Positions 1 to 9,442 are shown, numbered from the stretch's first letter. The stretch is 64,000 nt of DNA from Janibacter massiliensis (GCF_900289115.1 NZ_LT985196.1:1410085-1474084); one strand, 5' to 3'. Program-made: numbers and translations. The notes: generated from the sequence alone by a model not told the origin.

Positions 1-27
1 CGGGCGGCCACGGGGGGAGGGGCCGAC

Positions 28-645
28 GTGGCGGACGGCATGATGGGGGGCATGGACAGCGCTGACATCCTGCGGGACCCCGTGCCGGACGGCTCGACCC
101 TCACCGGTCAGCTGCTCGTCGCGACTCCCGAGATCAGCGCCGGGGTCTTCCACCGCGCGGTCGTCCTCGTCCTGCACCATGACGAGGACGGCGCGCAGGG
201 GGTCGTCCTCAACAAGTACGTGGACGCGGACCTCGACGAGGTCCTGCCCGGCTGGGACGAGCACACCAGCTGCCCGGGCGGCATCTTCCAGGGCGGCCCG
301 GTCAAGCTCGACTCCGCGGTCGGCCTCGTCGCGCTCCCGGGGGACGACGACCCCGTGCTCGGCACGAAGCGGCTCTTCGGCGGAGTGGGCCTCGTCGACC
401 TCGACGCGCCGCCGGTCCTCATCAGCCCCGAGGTCGCGGGCCTGCGGGTCTTCGTCGGCTACGCGGGCTGGGGCGCCGGCCAGCTCGAGTCGGAGATCGA
501 CGAGGGAGGGTGGTTCGTCGTCCCCGCCCGGGTCGGCGACGCCTTCACCGCGGACCCGCCCACCCTGTGGACCCGCGTCCTGCGGCGTCAGCCGCCCCCG
601 CTGTGCCTCGCCGCGACGCTGCCCGACGACCCGACGATGAACTGA
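28..645 (+). CDS. YqgE/AlgH family protein (UPF0301)
   Basis: A 205-residue protein of the YqgE/AlgH family. The family fold is recognisable from the segment in which a TGQLLVATPEI start is followed by FHRAVVLVLHHDEDGAQGVVLN, and later by IFQGGPV and FVGYAGWGAGQLESEI. The biochemical role is unsettled; Pseudomonas AlgH was first described as a regulator of alginate synthesis. The GTG at 28 is preceded by a purine-rich GGGGGAGG at about 14-21, a good ribosome-binding distance, but in-frame ATGs at 40, 43 and 52 are possible starts. The length is close to the usual 185-205 residues. It is the first complete gene of the window, so its upstream context is unknown. Confidence 0.88.
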   Translation: MADGMMGGMDSADILRDPVPDGSTLTGQLLVATPEISAGVFHRAVVLVLHHDEDGAQGVVLNKYVDADLDEVLPGWDEHTSCPGGIFQGGPVKLDSAVGLVALPGDDDPVLGTKRLFGGVGLVDLDAPPVLISPEVAGLRVFVGYAGWGAGQLESEIDEGGWFVVPARVGDAFTADPPTLWTRVLRRQPPPLCLAATLPDDPTMN

Positions 646-678
646 CCGGCCGACCGGTCGCCACGCCGAACGGCTCTC

Positions 679-684
679 TACACT
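679..684 (+). promoter_or_regulatory. -10 hexamer TACACT of a leaderless promoter
   Basis: TACACT ends 7 nt before the ATG at 692, so transcription would begin at or next to the start codon. No ribosome-binding sequence lies between them. It is one of about ten such arrangements in the window. Confidence 0.5.
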
Positions 685-691
685 CGCGGGC

Positions 692-1009
692 ATGAGCCTC
701 AGCCCCGACGACCCGTTCGGCGCCCCCGGGGCCCCGGCCGGCCCGGAGTCCTCGCCCGGCACCTCCACCGCGACCCTCGAACGGACCGAGACCGTCCCGC
801 AGCTGCAGGAGCCCGGCGACCACGAGCGGTTCTCGCACTACGTGCGCAAGGAGAAGATCCTCGAGTCGGCGCTCTCCGGCGAGCCGGTGACCGCCCTGTG
901 CGGGAAGATCTGGGTGCCGGGCCGCGACCCGAAGAAGTTCCCGGTCTGCCCGATCTGCCAGGAGATCTACGACGGCCTCCGGCCTCCGGAGGACGGCGGC
1001 GACGAGTGA
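692..1009 (+). CDS. DUF3039 domain protein
   Basis: A 105-residue actinobacterial protein of unknown function. After a Pro/Gly-rich disordered N-terminus (about 35 residues) comes the conserved DUF3039 core: HYVRKEKILESALSGEPVTALCGK, then VPGRDPKKFPVCPICQEIYDGL. The three cysteines (one in TALCGK, a CxxC in CPIC) could form a small zinc site, which is inference. The family is normally encoded just before a DEAD/DEAH helicase like the one that follows here. The start is fixed by a -10 element 7 nt upstream (leaderless). Confidence 0.85.
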   Translation: MSLSPDDPFGAPGAPAGPESSPGTSTATLERTETVPQLQEPGDHERFSHYVRKEKILESALSGEPVTALCGKIWVPGRDPKKFPVCPICQEIYDGLRPPEDGGDE

Positions 1010-1081
1010 CCGCGGGCGGGTCCTGCCCGGTCCGCCGGCGTTGACGAGGCTGTCACCGGCGGTCGTTATCGTGGGCCACCC

Positions 1082-2842
1082 ATGAGCACCTCGGCCGCAT
1101 CCCACCTCTCACCCGCCTTCCCGGAGCGGGCGGCGTGGGGAACCGCCGGGAAGCTCCGGGCGTGGCAGGCCGAGGCGCTCGAGCAGTACCTCGGGTCCGA
1201 CGCGACGGACTTCCTCGCCGTCGCGACGCCGGGCGCGGGCAAGACGACCTTCGCGCTGCGGGTCGCCGCCGAGCTGCTGCACGCGGGGACGGTGCAGGCG
1301 GTCACCGTGGTCGCCCCGACCGAGCACCTGAAGACCCAGTGGGCGGACGCCGCCGGGCGGGTCGGCATCCACCTCGACCCGCGGTTCAGCAACACGGTCG
1401 GCGAGACCTCGAGCGACTACGACGGCGTCGCGGTCACCTACGCGCAGGTCGCGGCGCGTCCGTCGGTCCACCGCGACCGGACGACGGCCGTGCCCACCCT
1501 CGTCATCCTCGACGAGATCCACCACGGTGGTGATGCGAAGTCGTGGGGCGACGCGATGCGGGAGGCCTTCGAGCCGGCGGCCCGCCGCCTGGCCCTCACC
1601 GGGACCCCGTTCCGCTCGGACACCAACCCCATCCCGTTCGTCCGGTACGAGCTCGGGGAGGACGGCATCCTCCGGTCGTCCTCGGACTACGCCTACGGCT
1701 ACGAGCGCGCCCTGGCCGACCACGTCGTCCGACCCGTGATGTTCCTCGCGTACGGCGGGGCGATGCGCTGGCGGACGAAGGCCGGCGACGAGATCGCCGC
1801 ACGCCTCGGGGAGCCGATGACGAAGGACGTCACCGCGCAGGCGTGGCGCACGGCGCTCGACCCGAAGGGCGAGTGGATCCCGTCCGTGCTCGCCGCCGCG
1901 GACCGCCGGCTCACGGAGGTGCGGCGCCACGTGCCCGATGCGGGCGGCCTCGTCATCGCCTCCAACCAGACCGCAGCCCGGGCCTACGCCCGGATCCTCG
2001 CGCAGGTGACGGGGGAGAAGCCCACCCTCGTCGTCTCGGACGATGCCGGCGCCTCGTCCAGGATCGAGGAGTTCGCGGCGTCCGACGCACGGTGGATGGT
2101 CGCCGTGCGCATGGTGTCCGAGGGCGTCGACGTGCCCCGGCTGTGCGTCGGGGTGTACGCGACGTCGACGTCGACCCCGCTGTACTTCGCCCAGGCCGTC
2201 GGCCGGTTCGTGCGCGCCCGGCGTCGCGGCGAGGTGGCCTCGGTGTTCCTGCCGACGGTCACCCCCGTCCTCGCGCTGGCCGCGGCGCTCGAGGTCGAGC
2301 GGGACCACGCGCTCGACCGGCCGGAGCGGGCCGACGGCGAGGCACCGCTGTGGGCGGAGGAGGAGGGCCTGCTCGCCGAGGCGAACCGCTCGGAGTCGGT
2401 GTCGGACGACCTCAACGGGTCGTTCGAGGCGCTGGAGTCGGACGCCCACTTCGACCACGTTCTCTTCGACGCCCAGCAGTTCGGTCTTCACGCCGAGGTC
2501 GGCAGCGAGGACGAGCAGGACTACCTCGGCCTGCCGGGCCTCCTCGAGCCCGACCAGGTGAGCGACCTGCTGCGCGAGCGCCAGGCGAAGCAGTCGTCGC
2601 GGCGGCCGCCGAAGGCGTCCACCGGCCCGGCGCCGGTCTCGGCGCACCGGGCGCTCGCGGCGCAGCGCAAGGAGCTGAACACGCTCGTGGCCGCCTACGC
2701 GAAGAAGACGGGCACCCCCCACGCGAACATCCACATGGAGCTGCGGCGGGCGTGCGGTGGGCCGGAGCTCGCCACGGCGACGAGCGAGCAGGTCGCCGCA
2801 CGGATCGAGAAGATCCGCAACTGGTTCGTCGGCCGACGCTGA
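1082..2842 (+). CDS. DEAD/DEAH-box (ResIII-like) superfamily 2 helicase
   Basis: A 586-residue SF2 helicase/translocase. Visible motifs are Walker A ATPGAGKTT (residues about 48-56), motif II DEIHH (about 144), a TGTPFRSD motif III (about 177), a C-terminal RecA domain with VRMVSEGVDVP, and motif VI AVGRFVRARRR (about 372). The last 180 residues are acidic and then basic, with no recognised domain. It resembles the helicase half of type III restriction and repair enzymes, but no nuclease or methylase is adjacent, so a restriction role is not supported. TATCGT at 1067-1072 lies 9 nt before the ATG, with TTGACG at 1041. Pairing with DUF3039 is typical of actinobacteria. The exact substrate is unknown. 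Confidence 0.88.
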   Translation: MSTSAASHLSPAFPERAAWGTAGKLRAWQAEALEQYLGSDATDFLAVATPGAGKTTFALRVAAELLHAGTVQAVTVVAPTEHLKTQWADAAGRVGIHLDPRFSNTVGETSSDYDGVAVTYAQVAARPSVHRDRTTAVPTLVILDEIHHGGDAKSWGDAMREAFEPAARRLALTGTPFRSDTNPIPFVRYELGEDGILRSSSDYAYGYERALADHVVRPVMFLAYGGAMRWRTKAGDEIAARLGEPMTKDVTAQAWRTALDPKGEWIPSVLAAADRRLTEVRRHVPDAGGLVIASNQTAARAYARILAQVTGEKPTLVVSDDAGASSRIEEFAASDARWMVAVRMVSEGVDVPRLCVGVYATSTSTPLYFAQAVGRFVRARRRGEVASVFLPTVTPVLALAAALEVERDHALDRPERADGEAPLWAEEEGLLAEANRSESVSDDLNGSFEALESDAHFDHVLFDAQQFGLHAEVGSEDEQDYLGLPGLLEPDQVSDLLRERQAKQSSRRPPKASTGPAPVSAHRALAAQRKELNTLVAAYAKKTGTPHANIHMELRRACGGPELATATSEQVAARIEKIRNWFVGRR

Positions 2843-2863
2843 CCGGGGACGGGCGGCCGGGTC

Positions 2864-3907
2864 TCAGGCCGGGCCGAGCACGGCCGCGCTCGTCGTGTCG
2901 AAGACTTCGAGCGCGTGCTGCCACGGTGCCGTCATCGCATCGAGCCCGAGCAGCTGCGGGAGCAGGTCGTGGCTGAACGTCGCGCTCGCCTCCGCGGGGA
3001 GGAGGGAGGGCAGGTTGTCGATCGCCACGACCTGGACGGTGCGCTCCCCGTCCCGGAGCGTGCGTACCGGCTCCTCCCACGACGTTGTCGAGGTGTTCAC
3101 CGGCAGCAGGTTGAGGTCGCTCGTGACGTCGCAGGTGACGTCCGTGAGGACCGCCAGGCGCGATCCCGGCGCATCGAGGTCGGCGGCCGTGACGAAGGGC
3201 TCGCGCGGGGTGCTCACCGCGACGCAGTTGACGAGCAGCGTGTGCGCGCGCAGCCGGTCCCGGTCGATCGGGTCGGTCTCCGCGCGGTCCCACGTGGTCG
3301 CCGTGATACCGCCGACGGCGAGCGCGTCCACCGCGCCTCGGCCGCTGCGCCCCCAGGCGCCGACGACGAGGGCCGCCTCGTCGGCCGCCGGGGTGCTCGA
3401 GCGCAGGCGGTCGTCGAGCGCGTCCTTCGACATCGGTGAGAGCGGGGCCTCGATCGCACCGCGAGCCGCGAGCAGCCCGAGCGAGGCCCCGGCGTACCCG
3501 GCCCAGTAACCGAAGGCGACCAGGCGTCGGCCGTCCGCGCCGGTGAGGTACTCGACGTCGAGGAGACGGCCACCGCCGCGGCGGAACCGTGCGAGCAGGT
3601 CCGCGGCCTCGTGCTGGCCCTTGAACGCGTGGCCGAAGAACACGTGGGTGTGGCGCAGGGCCTCGGGCTGCTCCGGCAGCTCCTTGAGCCCGACGACGAC
3701 GGCCTCGGCCGGGGCGTCGACCCATGACCCGGGCTCGGCGAGCGCGCAGCCCGCCGCGGCGTACGCCTCGTCGGGGACGCACCGACGGCCCGACCGCTCG
3801 ACCGTGACGGTGTGCCCGGCCTCGACGAGCGCGGCGGCGTCCTCGGCGACCACCGGCGTGCGGCGCTCGGTCGGACGGTGCTCGGCGCGGATCCAGAAGT
3901 GGGCCAT
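2864..3907 (-). CDS. Saccharopine dehydrogenase / AlaDH-PNT N-domain family oxidoreductase
   Basis: A 347-residue protein resembling NAD-dependent saccharopine dehydrogenase (L-lysine-forming type). The N-terminus FWIRAEHRPTERRTPV and the following VEAGHTVTVE region match the AlaDH/PNT N-terminal fold shared by alanine and saccharopine dehydrogenases. HVFFGHAFKGQ and LLDVEYLTGADGRRLVAFG are typical of the saccharopine enzyme, as is the C-terminal NLLPVNTSTTSW. Which amino acid it handles in this organism is not decided by sequence. The ATG at 3907 is preferred; a TTG at 3919 would add four residues. It is convergent with the helicase, with only 21 nt between the two stop codons. Confidence 0.8.
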   Translation of the reverse strand: MAHFWIRAEHRPTERRTPVVAEDAAALVEAGHTVTVERSGRRCVPDEAYAAAGCALAEPGSWVDAPAEAVVVGLKELPEQPEALRHTHVFFGHAFKGQHEAADLLARFRRGGGRLLDVEYLTGADGRRLVAFGYWAGYAGASLGLLAARGAIEAPLSPMSKDALDDRLRSSTPAADEAALVVGAWGRSGRGAVDALAVGGITATTWDRAETDPIDRDRLRAHTLLVNCVAVSTPREPFVTAADLDAPGSRLAVLTDVTCDVTSDLNLLPVNTSTTSWEEPVRTLRDGERTVQVVAIDNLPSLLPAEASATFSHDLLPQLLGLDAMTAPWQHALEVFDTTSAAVLGPA

Positions 3908-4003
3908 GCCGCGATTCAAGCACCCCGGCCCGCGTGGCTCCGGTCTGCCGTGGCGTCACCGGTCGTTCACCGCCTCGTCGGACGACCGTGGGAGGGTGGC
4001 CGG

Positions 4004-4837
4004 ATGGACAACTCGGCAACTCCCGGCTGGTACGACGATCCCGACGACGTGACGAGGCTGCGGTACTTCGACGGCCTCGTGTGGACCGAGCGCACGATGG
4101 CCAAGACGGTGCGCACCGGGGTCGACTCGCTCGTCCCGCCGAGCGCCCCCGCCCAGACGGCTCCGGGTCACGCCCTCGGGGCCGGTGAGGGCGTCGCGCC
4201 GGGGCCGTACCCGGCGCAGACCTACGGCCAACCGGCCTACCCGCAGCAGCCGGACACGCAGCAGGCGTGGACCGGCCCGGTCGCTCGCACGGCCGACGGC
4301 GACGAGTACGCGAGCTACCTCCAGCGCGTCGGGGCGTACCTGCTCGACGGGCTCCTCAACGGCCTCATCGTCGCCGTCGTCGCGGGCTACCCGATGTGGC
4401 GCGCGATGCAGCCGTACGTCGACTTCATCGAGAGGACGCTCGATGGCGAGACGGTGGACCAGCCGAACCCGCTGCTCGGCGTGTGGGGCATGGTCGACCC
4501 GGTCTGGTACGCCGTCGCCTTCGCCCTCTCCCTCATCATCGGCACGCTGTACCACGTCCTCTTCATCGGGCTGCGTGGCCAGACCCCGGGGAAGATGGCC
4601 CTGGGGATCAGCGTGCGACGGGCCGACCGGCCCGGCGCGCCGGGGGTCGCGACGGCGATCAAGCGCTACCTCCTCGTCATCGTCACCGGCGTCCTCGGGC
4701 TCATCCCCGTGGTCGGCAGCCTCGGCGGCCTCGTGACGATCATCGACCTGCTGTTCCCGCTGTGGGACCAGAAGCGGCAGGCGCTCCACGACAAGATCGG
4801 TGGCACCGTCGTCGTCAAGGGCGCGCCGCGTCGCTGA
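4004..4837 (+). CDS. RDD family membrane protein with N-terminal DUF2510 domain
   Basis: A 277-residue protein. Residues 5-35 (TPGWYDDPDDVTRLRYFDGLVWTERT) form a DUF2510 module, a short Trp-rich motif common at the N-termini of actinobacterial membrane proteins. A Pro/Gln-rich linker follows (about 45-90). The C-terminal half is an RDD domain with hydrophobic segments at about 115-135, 170-195 and 225-250, containing GQTPGKMALGISVRR and ending in the typical DQKRQALHDKIGGTVVV. The function of RDD proteins is poorly defined; some are proposed transporters. The ATG at 4004 gives a DUF2510 domain beginning immediately, as in relatives. Confidence 0.9.
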   Translation: MDNSATPGWYDDPDDVTRLRYFDGLVWTERTMAKTVRTGVDSLVPPSAPAQTAPGHALGAGEGVAPGPYPAQTYGQPAYPQQPDTQQAWTGPVARTADGDEYASYLQRVGAYLLDGLLNGLIVAVVAGYPMWRAMQPYVDFIERTLDGETVDQPNPLLGVWGMVDPVWYAVAFALSLIIGTLYHVLFIGLRGQTPGKMALGISVRRADRPGAPGVATAIKRYLLVIVTGVLGLIPVVGSLGGLVTIIDLLFPLWDQKRQALHDKIGGTVVVKGAPRR

Positions 4838-4841
4838 CACC

Positions 4842-4864
4842 GAGCGGCTGACACCAAGCCGCTC
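4842..4864. terminator. Convergent hairpin between the RDD gene and pncA
   Basis: GAGCGGC (4842-4848) pairs with GCCGCTC (4858-4864) across a 9-nt loop. It lies in the 37-nt gap between two stop codons and could serve both directions. There is no U-tract, as is common in high-GC actinobacteria. Confidence 0.5.
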
Positions 4865-4874
4865 ACACCCGGCC

Positions 4875-5465
4875 TCAGCCGGTGACGACCTCGCCGGTCG
4901 TCGTCGCCCCGGCCGCCCGCATCGCGTCGATCGCGGTGGCGGTTGTGCCCGGGGCGACGCCGGCGGTGAGGTCGAGCAGGACGGTCGTGGCGAACCCGGT
5001 GCGCACCGCGTCGAGGACGGTCGCGCGCACGCAGTGGTCCGTGGCGATGCCGCAGACGTCGACCGCGTCGATCCCGCGGTCGCGCAGCCATGCCGCGAGG
5101 CCGACGCCGCCATCGGTGACGCCCTCGAACCCGCTGAACGCGGCGGCGTGCTGCCCCTTCCGGAAGATCTCGTCCACGTGGGGGACGGCCGGGGCGAACG
5201 CGGGGTGGAAGGCCGCGCCGGCGCTCCCCGCCCGGCAGTGCACGGGCCAGGTCTCGCCGAAGTCTGGCTCCTGGCCCTCGGGTGCCCAGTGGTGACCGGG
5301 GTCGAGGTGCCAGTCCGCGGTCGCGACGACGGCGGTGTAGTCCCCACGGCGGGTGCGGACGAGCTCGGCCACCCGGCGTGCCACCTCGGCGCCACCGGTC
5401 ACGGCGAGCGAACCGCCCTCGCAGAAGTCGTTCTGGACGTCGACGACGATGAGTGCGCGGGTCAT
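4875..5465 (-). CDS. pncA: Nicotinamidase (isochorismatase-like hydrolase)
   Basis: A 196-residue cysteine hydrolase that deamidates nicotinamide to nicotinate in NAD salvage. The catalytic Asp lies in VDVQNDF (residues 7-13), the Lys in EIFRKGQHAAAFSGF (about 100-114), and the nucleophilic Cys in CGIATDHCVRATVLDA (about 137-152). Metal-binding residues fall in the TADWH segment. The ATG at 5465 puts the catalytic Asp at the usual position; an ATG at 5477 would add only four residues. It lies 13 nt downstream of pncB on the same strand, so the two steps nicotinamide to nicotinate to nicotinate mononucleotide are probably co-transcribed. Confidence 0.93.
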   Translation of the reverse strand: MTRALIVVDVQNDFCEGGSLAVTGGAEVARRVAELVRTRRGDYTAVVATADWHLDPGHHWAPEGQEPDFGETWPVHCRAGSAGAAFHPAFAPAVPHVDEIFRKGQHAAAFSGFEGVTDGGVGLAAWLRDRGIDAVDVCGIATDHCVRATVLDAVRTGFATTVLLDLTAGVAPGTTATAIDAMRAAGATTTGEVVTG

Positions 5466-5478
5466 GGACCCGAGCATG

Positions 5479-6810
5479 TCACGGCGTCTCGGTGAGGAAG
5501 ATCGTCTCGACCGCGGGCGTGCCCCGGGAGAGCTGGTGCGCGGACCGGGGGAGCTGAGCGACCGACCTCTCGTGGTGGGCGCGCGCCGCCTCCGCGGTGC
5601 AGCGGTCACGCCCGACGATCTCGCCGTCCCGCACGAGCTCGACGAGCAGCTCGCGGTCGTTGCCGTCGTTGTGCGGCAGCTCGCCGATCCCGAGCAGCTC
5701 CTGCTCGGCGACCCCGTTGGCGTTCATCCGACGCAGCGCGTACTTGCGGCCACCGATCGACTGCTTGTCCTTGCTCTTCTTCGCGACGCCGATCATCCGG
5801 CCCTCGTCGTCGGCGCGCGCGACGAGCTTGTAGACCATGCCGGCCGTCGGCGCCCCCGACCCGGTGACGACCCGCGTCCCGACTCCGTACCCGTCGACCG
5901 GAGCGGCCGCCAGCGCGGCGATCGCGTACTCGTCCAGGTCCGAGGTGACGACGATCTTCGTGTCCGTCGCGCCGAGCGAGTCCAGCTGCTCGCGGACCTC
6001 CCCGGCGAGGACGACGAGGTCGCCGGAGTCGATCCGCACGCCGCCGAGCTGCGGGCCCGCGACCTCGACGGCGGTCCGGACCCCCTGCTCGACGTCGTAG
6101 GTGTCGACCAGGAGCGTCGTGCCCGGACCGAAGGCGGCGACCTGTGCCTCGAAGGCCTCGCGCTCGTCGTCGTGCAGGAGCGTGAACGCGTGCGCGGCGG
6201 TGCCCTGCGTGGGGATGCCGTACCGGCGACCGGCCTCGAGGTTGCTCGTCGAGGCGAAGCCGGCGATGTACGCCGCCCGGGCGGAGGCGACGGCGGCCTC
6301 GTCGTGGGTGCGGCGCGAGCCCATCTCGATGCACGGTCGCGTGCCGGCCGCCCCCGTCATGCGGCTCGCGGCGCTGGCGACGGCGCTGTCGTGGTTGAGG
6401 ATCGAGAGGATGACCGTCTCGAGGATGACGCCGTGCGCGAAGTCGGCCTCGACGACGAGGACGGGGGAGTAGGGGAAGTAGCACTCGCCCTCGGCGTAGC
6501 CCCACACGTCCCCGTCGAACCGGTAGTCGGCGAGGAAGTCCAGCGTCGCGTCGTCGACGACCTTCCGCTCGCGCAGGTAGGAGAGCTCGGCGTCGGTGAA
6601 GCGGAACGCCTCGATCGCGTCGAGGACCCGGCCCGTCCCGGCGACGACGCCGTACCGTCGCCCGTCGGGCAGACGACGGGCGAACGTCTCGAAGACGCAG
6701 CGCCGCCGGGCGGCACCCGAGGCGAGCGCGCCCTGGAGCATCGTCAGCTCGTAGTGGTCGGTGAGCAGCGCCGTGGACGGGCGCGTCGGGTCGAGGTGCG
6801 TCGTGGCCAC
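5479..6810 (-). CDS. pncB: Nicotinate phosphoribosyltransferase
   Basis: A 443-residue enzyme that joins nicotinate to PRPP, making nicotinate mononucleotide. Family hallmarks are [15 protein letters not shown] near the N-terminus, a conserved [15 protein letters not shown] stretch (about 158-172) containing the His that is phosphorylated in this family, and [21 protein letters not shown], followed by RIDSGDL. The length is typical of the long actinobacterial form. The GTG at 6810 is preceded by a -10 TAGGGT (minus strand, 6822-6817) with a 6-nt gap, so the mRNA is probably leaderless. pncA follows directly. It is transcribed divergently from clpS. Confidence 0.94.
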   Translation of the reverse strand: MATTHLDPTRPSTALLTDHYELTMLQGALASGAARRRCVFETFARRLPDGRRYGVVAGTGRVLDAIEAFRFTDAELSYLRERKVVDDATLDFLADYRFDGDVWGYAEGECYFPYSPVLVVEADFAHGVILETVILSILNHDSAVASAASRMTGAAGTRPCIEMGSRRTHDEAAVASARAAYIAGFASTSNLEAGRRYGIPTQGTAAHAFTLLHDDEREAFEAQVAAFGPGTTLLVDTYDVEQGVRTAVEVAGPQLGGVRIDSGDLVVLAGEVREQLDSLGATDTKIVVTSDLDEYAIAALAAAPVDGYGVGTRVVTGSGAPTAGMVYKLVARADDEGRMIGVAKKSKDKQSIGGRKYALRRMNANGVAEQELLGIGELPHNDGNDRELLVELVRDGEIVGRDRCTAEAARAHHERSVAQLPRSAHQLSRGTPAVETIFLTETP

Positions 6811-6816
6811 CGGCTC

Positions 6817-6840
6817 ACCCTACGCGCGGCGTTCTAGGGT
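6817..6840. promoter_or_regulatory. Back-to-back -10 elements for pncB and clpS
   Basis: On the minus strand TAGGGT (6822-6817) stands 6 nt before the pncB GTG. On the plus strand TAGGGT (6835-6840) stands 7 nt before the clpS GTG. Only 37 nt separate the two start codons, so the -35 regions must lie within or beyond the opposite promoter. Confidence 0.55.
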
Positions 6841-6847
6841 GGGGCGC

Positions 6848-7138
6848 GTGTCCATCGCCCCCGTCGAAGCCCCGGTCAGCGACGCCGACTCCCGCCTCGA
6901 GCCGGACGCACCGTGGGTGACCCTCGTCTGGAACGACCCGGTCAACCTCATGTCGTACGTCACCTACGTGTTCCAGACCTACTTCGGCTACGACCGGGCG
7001 ACCGCGGAGCGGCTCATGATGGACGTCCACGAGAAGGGGCGCGCCGTCGTGTCCACGGGCCCGCGCGAGCGCATGGAGGTCGACACCGAGGCCATGCAGG
7101 GGTACGGCCTGTGGGCGACGTTCCGGCAGGACACCTGA
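6848..7138 (+). CDS. clpS: ATP-dependent Clp protease adaptor ClpS
   Basis: A 96-residue adaptor that delivers N-degron substrates to the ClpAP/ClpCP protease. The core is recognisable from [46 protein letters not shown] (about 22-66). The NDPVN turn and the Met/His positions form the N-degron pocket. The GTG at 6848 is set by a -10 sequence 7 nt upstream. Its TGA overlaps the next ATG by one base (TGATG at 7136-7140), indicating translational coupling to the DUF2017 gene, the usual actinobacterial arrangement. Confidence 0.95.
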   Translation: MSIAPVEAPVSDADSRLEPDAPWVTLVWNDPVNLMSYVTYVFQTYFGYDRATAERLMMDVHEKGRAVVSTGPRERMEVDTEAMQGYGLWATFRQDT

Positions 7139-7803
7139 TGGCGTACGGCTTCGTCGAGAGCGAGGGCGAGATCCTCGGCCTGCTCGACGCGGACGAGCGG
7201 GCCATCGTCGTCGACGGGCTGCGGCAGGTCGACGCGCTGCTGGCGACCGCCGACGGTGACGGGGACGACGGCCTCGAGTCGATGCTTGCGCAGCTCGAGG
7301 CCCACGTGACCGGCGAGGCCGGGCGGTCCGGGGTGGACGACGCCGATCTCGAGGAGCGCGACCCGGCCCTGCGTCGGCTCCTGCCCGCCGGCCACCGCGA
7401 CGACGAGGAGGCTGCCCGCGAGTACCGCCGGATGACCGAGGCGGGGCTCGTGCGCGGCAAGCGGGCGACGATTGCCCGGGCGCTCGACGCGCTGACGGCC
7501 GCACCGGAGATCGACCCCGGGCGGGTGCACCGCGCCTACCCCGACCTCGACGTCGACCTCGACGACGTCCGCCCCCTGGTGCTCGACGCCACCCAGGGCT
7601 CGGCGCTGCTCGTGGCCCTGACGGACCTGCGCCTGGTCCTCGCCGAGCGCCTCGGGCTGCGCACGGACGACGACGCCGCCCGGCTCGTCGACGAGATGCG
7701 CGACGCCGACCCCGACGACCCGCGCACCTTCCTCGTGGCCGTGTACGACTTCCTCGGCTGGTTCCAGGAGTCGCTCGTCCAGACCCTCACCGAGGTCGGC
7801 TGA
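7138..7803 (+). CDS. DUF2017 family protein
   Basis: A 221-residue actinobacterial protein of unknown function, almost always encoded directly after clpS. It is acidic, predicted soluble and largely helical, with DDEEAAREYRRMTEAGLVRGKR near the middle and VYDFLGWFQESLVQTLTE at the C-terminus. No catalytic motif is recognisable. Start codon choice is fixed by the TGATG overlap with clpS. Constant linkage to clpS suggests a role in protein turnover, which is inference from context only. Confidence 0.88.
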   Translation: MAYGFVESEGEILGLLDADERAIVVDGLRQVDALLATADGDGDDGLESMLAQLEAHVTGEAGRSGVDDADLEERDPALRRLLPAGHRDDEEAAREYRRMTEAGLVRGKRATIARALDALTAAPEIDPGRVHRAYPDLDVDLDDVRPLVLDATQGSALLVALTDLRLVLAERLGLRTDDDAARLVDEMRDADPDDPRTFLVAVYDFLGWFQESLVQTLTEVG

Positions 7804-8607
7804 GTGGACGCACCCATCGGGATCTTCGACTCCGGGTACGGGGGGCTCACCGTGGCCCGCGCCGTGCTCGACCAGCTCCCGCACGAGTCCGTGGCCTACC
7901 TGGGTGACACGGCACGCGCCCCCTACGGCCCGCGCCCGATCGCGCAGACCCGGACCTTCGCGCTCGAGTGCCTGGACCGGCTCGTCGACCACGGCGTGAA
8001 GATCCTCGTCATCGCGTGCAACACCGCGAGCGCCGCGGTCCTCCACGACGCCCGCGAGCGGTACTCCGTGCCGGTCGTCGAGGTCATCCGCCCGGCCGTC
8101 CGGCGCGCGGCGGCGGCCACCCGCAACGGGCGCGTCGGGGTCATCTCGACGACGGGCACGCACCAGTCGGGGGCTTATGTCGACGCCTTCGCCGCTGCCC
8201 CGGCGATCGATGTCACGAGCCGACCGTGCCCGCGGTTCGTCGAGTTCGTGGAGGCGGGAGTCACCGGAGGGGAGGAGCTGCTGTCGGTCGCGCGGGAGTA
8301 CCTCGCGCCGTTGCAGGAGCGGGACGTCGACACGCTCATCCTCGGCTGCACGCACTACCCGCTGCTGACGGGGGTCATCTCGTACGTCATGGGCGAGGGC
8401 GTGACGCTCGTGTCCTCCGCCGACGAGACGGCCAAGGACATCTACCGCACGCTCGCGGACAGCGGGACGCTTCGCGCCGACTCCCTGGGTGATCCCTCGC
8501 ACGGCTTCACGACGACCGGCGACCCCGACACCTTCCGTAGGCTGGCGCGCAGGTTCCTCGGTCCCGAGGTCGACCACGTCTTCGGAAACATGGGAGGTGC
8601 CGCGTGA
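7804..8607 (+). CDS. murI: Glutamate racemase
   Basis: A 267-residue cofactor-independent racemase producing D-glutamate for peptidoglycan. The two catalytic cysteines are in [12 protein letters not shown] (about residue 74) and [11 protein letters not shown] (about 183). The N-terminal [22 protein letters not shown] is diagnostic. The GTG start directly abuts the preceding TGA (7801-7803), and the 3' end overlaps the next gene by 4 nt (GTGA), so it is translated within the clpS-DUF2017-murI-MBL unit. Confidence 0.96.
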   Translation: MDAPIGIFDSGYGGLTVARAVLDQLPHESVAYLGDTARAPYGPRPIAQTRTFALECLDRLVDHGVKILVIACNTASAAVLHDARERYSVPVVEVIRPAVRRAAAATRNGRVGVISTTGTHQSGAYVDAFAAAPAIDVTSRPCPRFVEFVEAGVTGGEELLSVAREYLAPLQERDVDTLILGCTHYPLLTGVISYVMGEGVTLVSSADETAKDIYRTLADSGTLRADSLGDPSHGFTTTGDPDTFRRLARRFLGPEVDHVFGNMGGAA

Positions 8608-9368
8608 GGCTGACCGTGATCGGCTGCTCCGGGTCCTTCCCAGGGCCGGACTCGCCCGCGTCCTGCTACCTGATCCAGGCGCCGTACGAGGGCCGCACCT
8701 TCTCGATCGTCCTCGACCTGGGGCCCGGGGCGCTCGGCGCGCTGCAGCGGGTGATCGACCCGCGCGAGCTCGACGCCGTCATGCTCACCCACCTCCACCC
8801 CGACCACTGCCTCGACTGCACGGGCCTGTTCGTCACCCGCCGGTACGACCCGCGCGGCCTGCCCTCCGGGCGGCTGCCGGTCTACGGGCCGGCGGGCACG
8901 GCCGACCGGCTCGCGGCCGCGTACGAGGGCATCGACGAGCACGGCATGACCCGCGAGTTCGACTTCCGGCGGCTGATGGACGGGGTGCCGATCCACATCG
9001 GCCCGTTCACCGTGACGCCCCGGCTCGTCAACCACCCGGTGGAGGCCTACGGCTTCCGGGTCGAGCACGAGGGGAAGGTCCTCGCGTACAGCGGCGACAC
9101 CGACGCCTGCGACGCACTGAGGTCGCTGTGCGCCGACGCGGACCTCGTCCTCGCGGACTCGGCCTTCGTGGAGGGCCGGGACACCGCCAGGGGGATCCAC
9201 ATGACCGGCCGGCAGTGCGCCCAGGCGGCGCTCGACGCGGGTGCCCGTCGCCTGCTGCTCACCCACATTCCGGCGTGGAACGACCCGGAGGTGTGCCGGG
9301 CGGACGCCGCCGCCGTGTGGCCGGGCGAGGTCGAGCTGGCCCAGCCCTTGGCCGTCCTCGACCTCTGA
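8604..9368 (+). CDS. MBL-fold metallo-hydrolase
   Basis: A 254-residue metallo-beta-lactamase-fold hydrolase. The metal-binding HxHxDH appears as [10 protein letters not shown] (about residues 60-69). [23 protein letters not shown] and LLLTHIPAW supply the later His/Asp ligands typical of RNase Z-like or phosphodiesterase-type members. The substrate is unknown. It starts with GTG in a 4-nt overlap with murI. In actinobacteria this gene normally lies between murI and rph; here that link is interrupted by the opposite-strand nuclease gene at 9414-10307. Confidence 0.88.
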   Translation: MRLTVIGCSGSFPGPDSPASCYLIQAPYEGRTFSIVLDLGPGALGALQRVIDPRELDAVMLTHLHPDHCLDCTGLFVTRRYDPRGLPSGRLPVYGPAGTADRLAAAYEGIDEHGMTREFDFRRLMDGVPIHIGPFTVTPRLVNHPVEAYGFRVEHEGKVLAYSGDTDACDALRSLCADADLVLADSAFVEGRDTARGIHMTGRQCAQAALDAGARRLLLTHIPAWNDPEVCRADAAAVWPGEVELAQPLAVLDL

Positions 9369-9375
9369 CCGCCCG

Positions 9376-9442
9376 CCGAGCATGCAGAAGGGCCGCTGGG
9401 GCCCTCCTCGCACTCAGGTGTTCCGCTTCTGCATGTCGGGCG
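9376..9442. repeat. Palindromic element A (first of a direct pair)
   Basis: CATGCAGAAG (9381-9390) and CTTCTGCATG (9426-9435) are 10-nt inverted arms spanning 55 nt. They are flanked by CCCGCC and GGCGGG, which can extend the stem. The element lies between two convergent genes and supplies the last codons (DMQKRNT) of the DUF559 gene. A second copy with the same 55-nt span and polarity lies at 10378-10432. Confidence 0.75.

Noticed and set aside
1082-2842. A restriction-modification or phage-defence operon around the SF2 helicase
   Set aside because: No methylase, nuclease or specificity subunit is adjacent; the DUF3039-helicase pair is a common housekeeping arrangement in actinobacteria.
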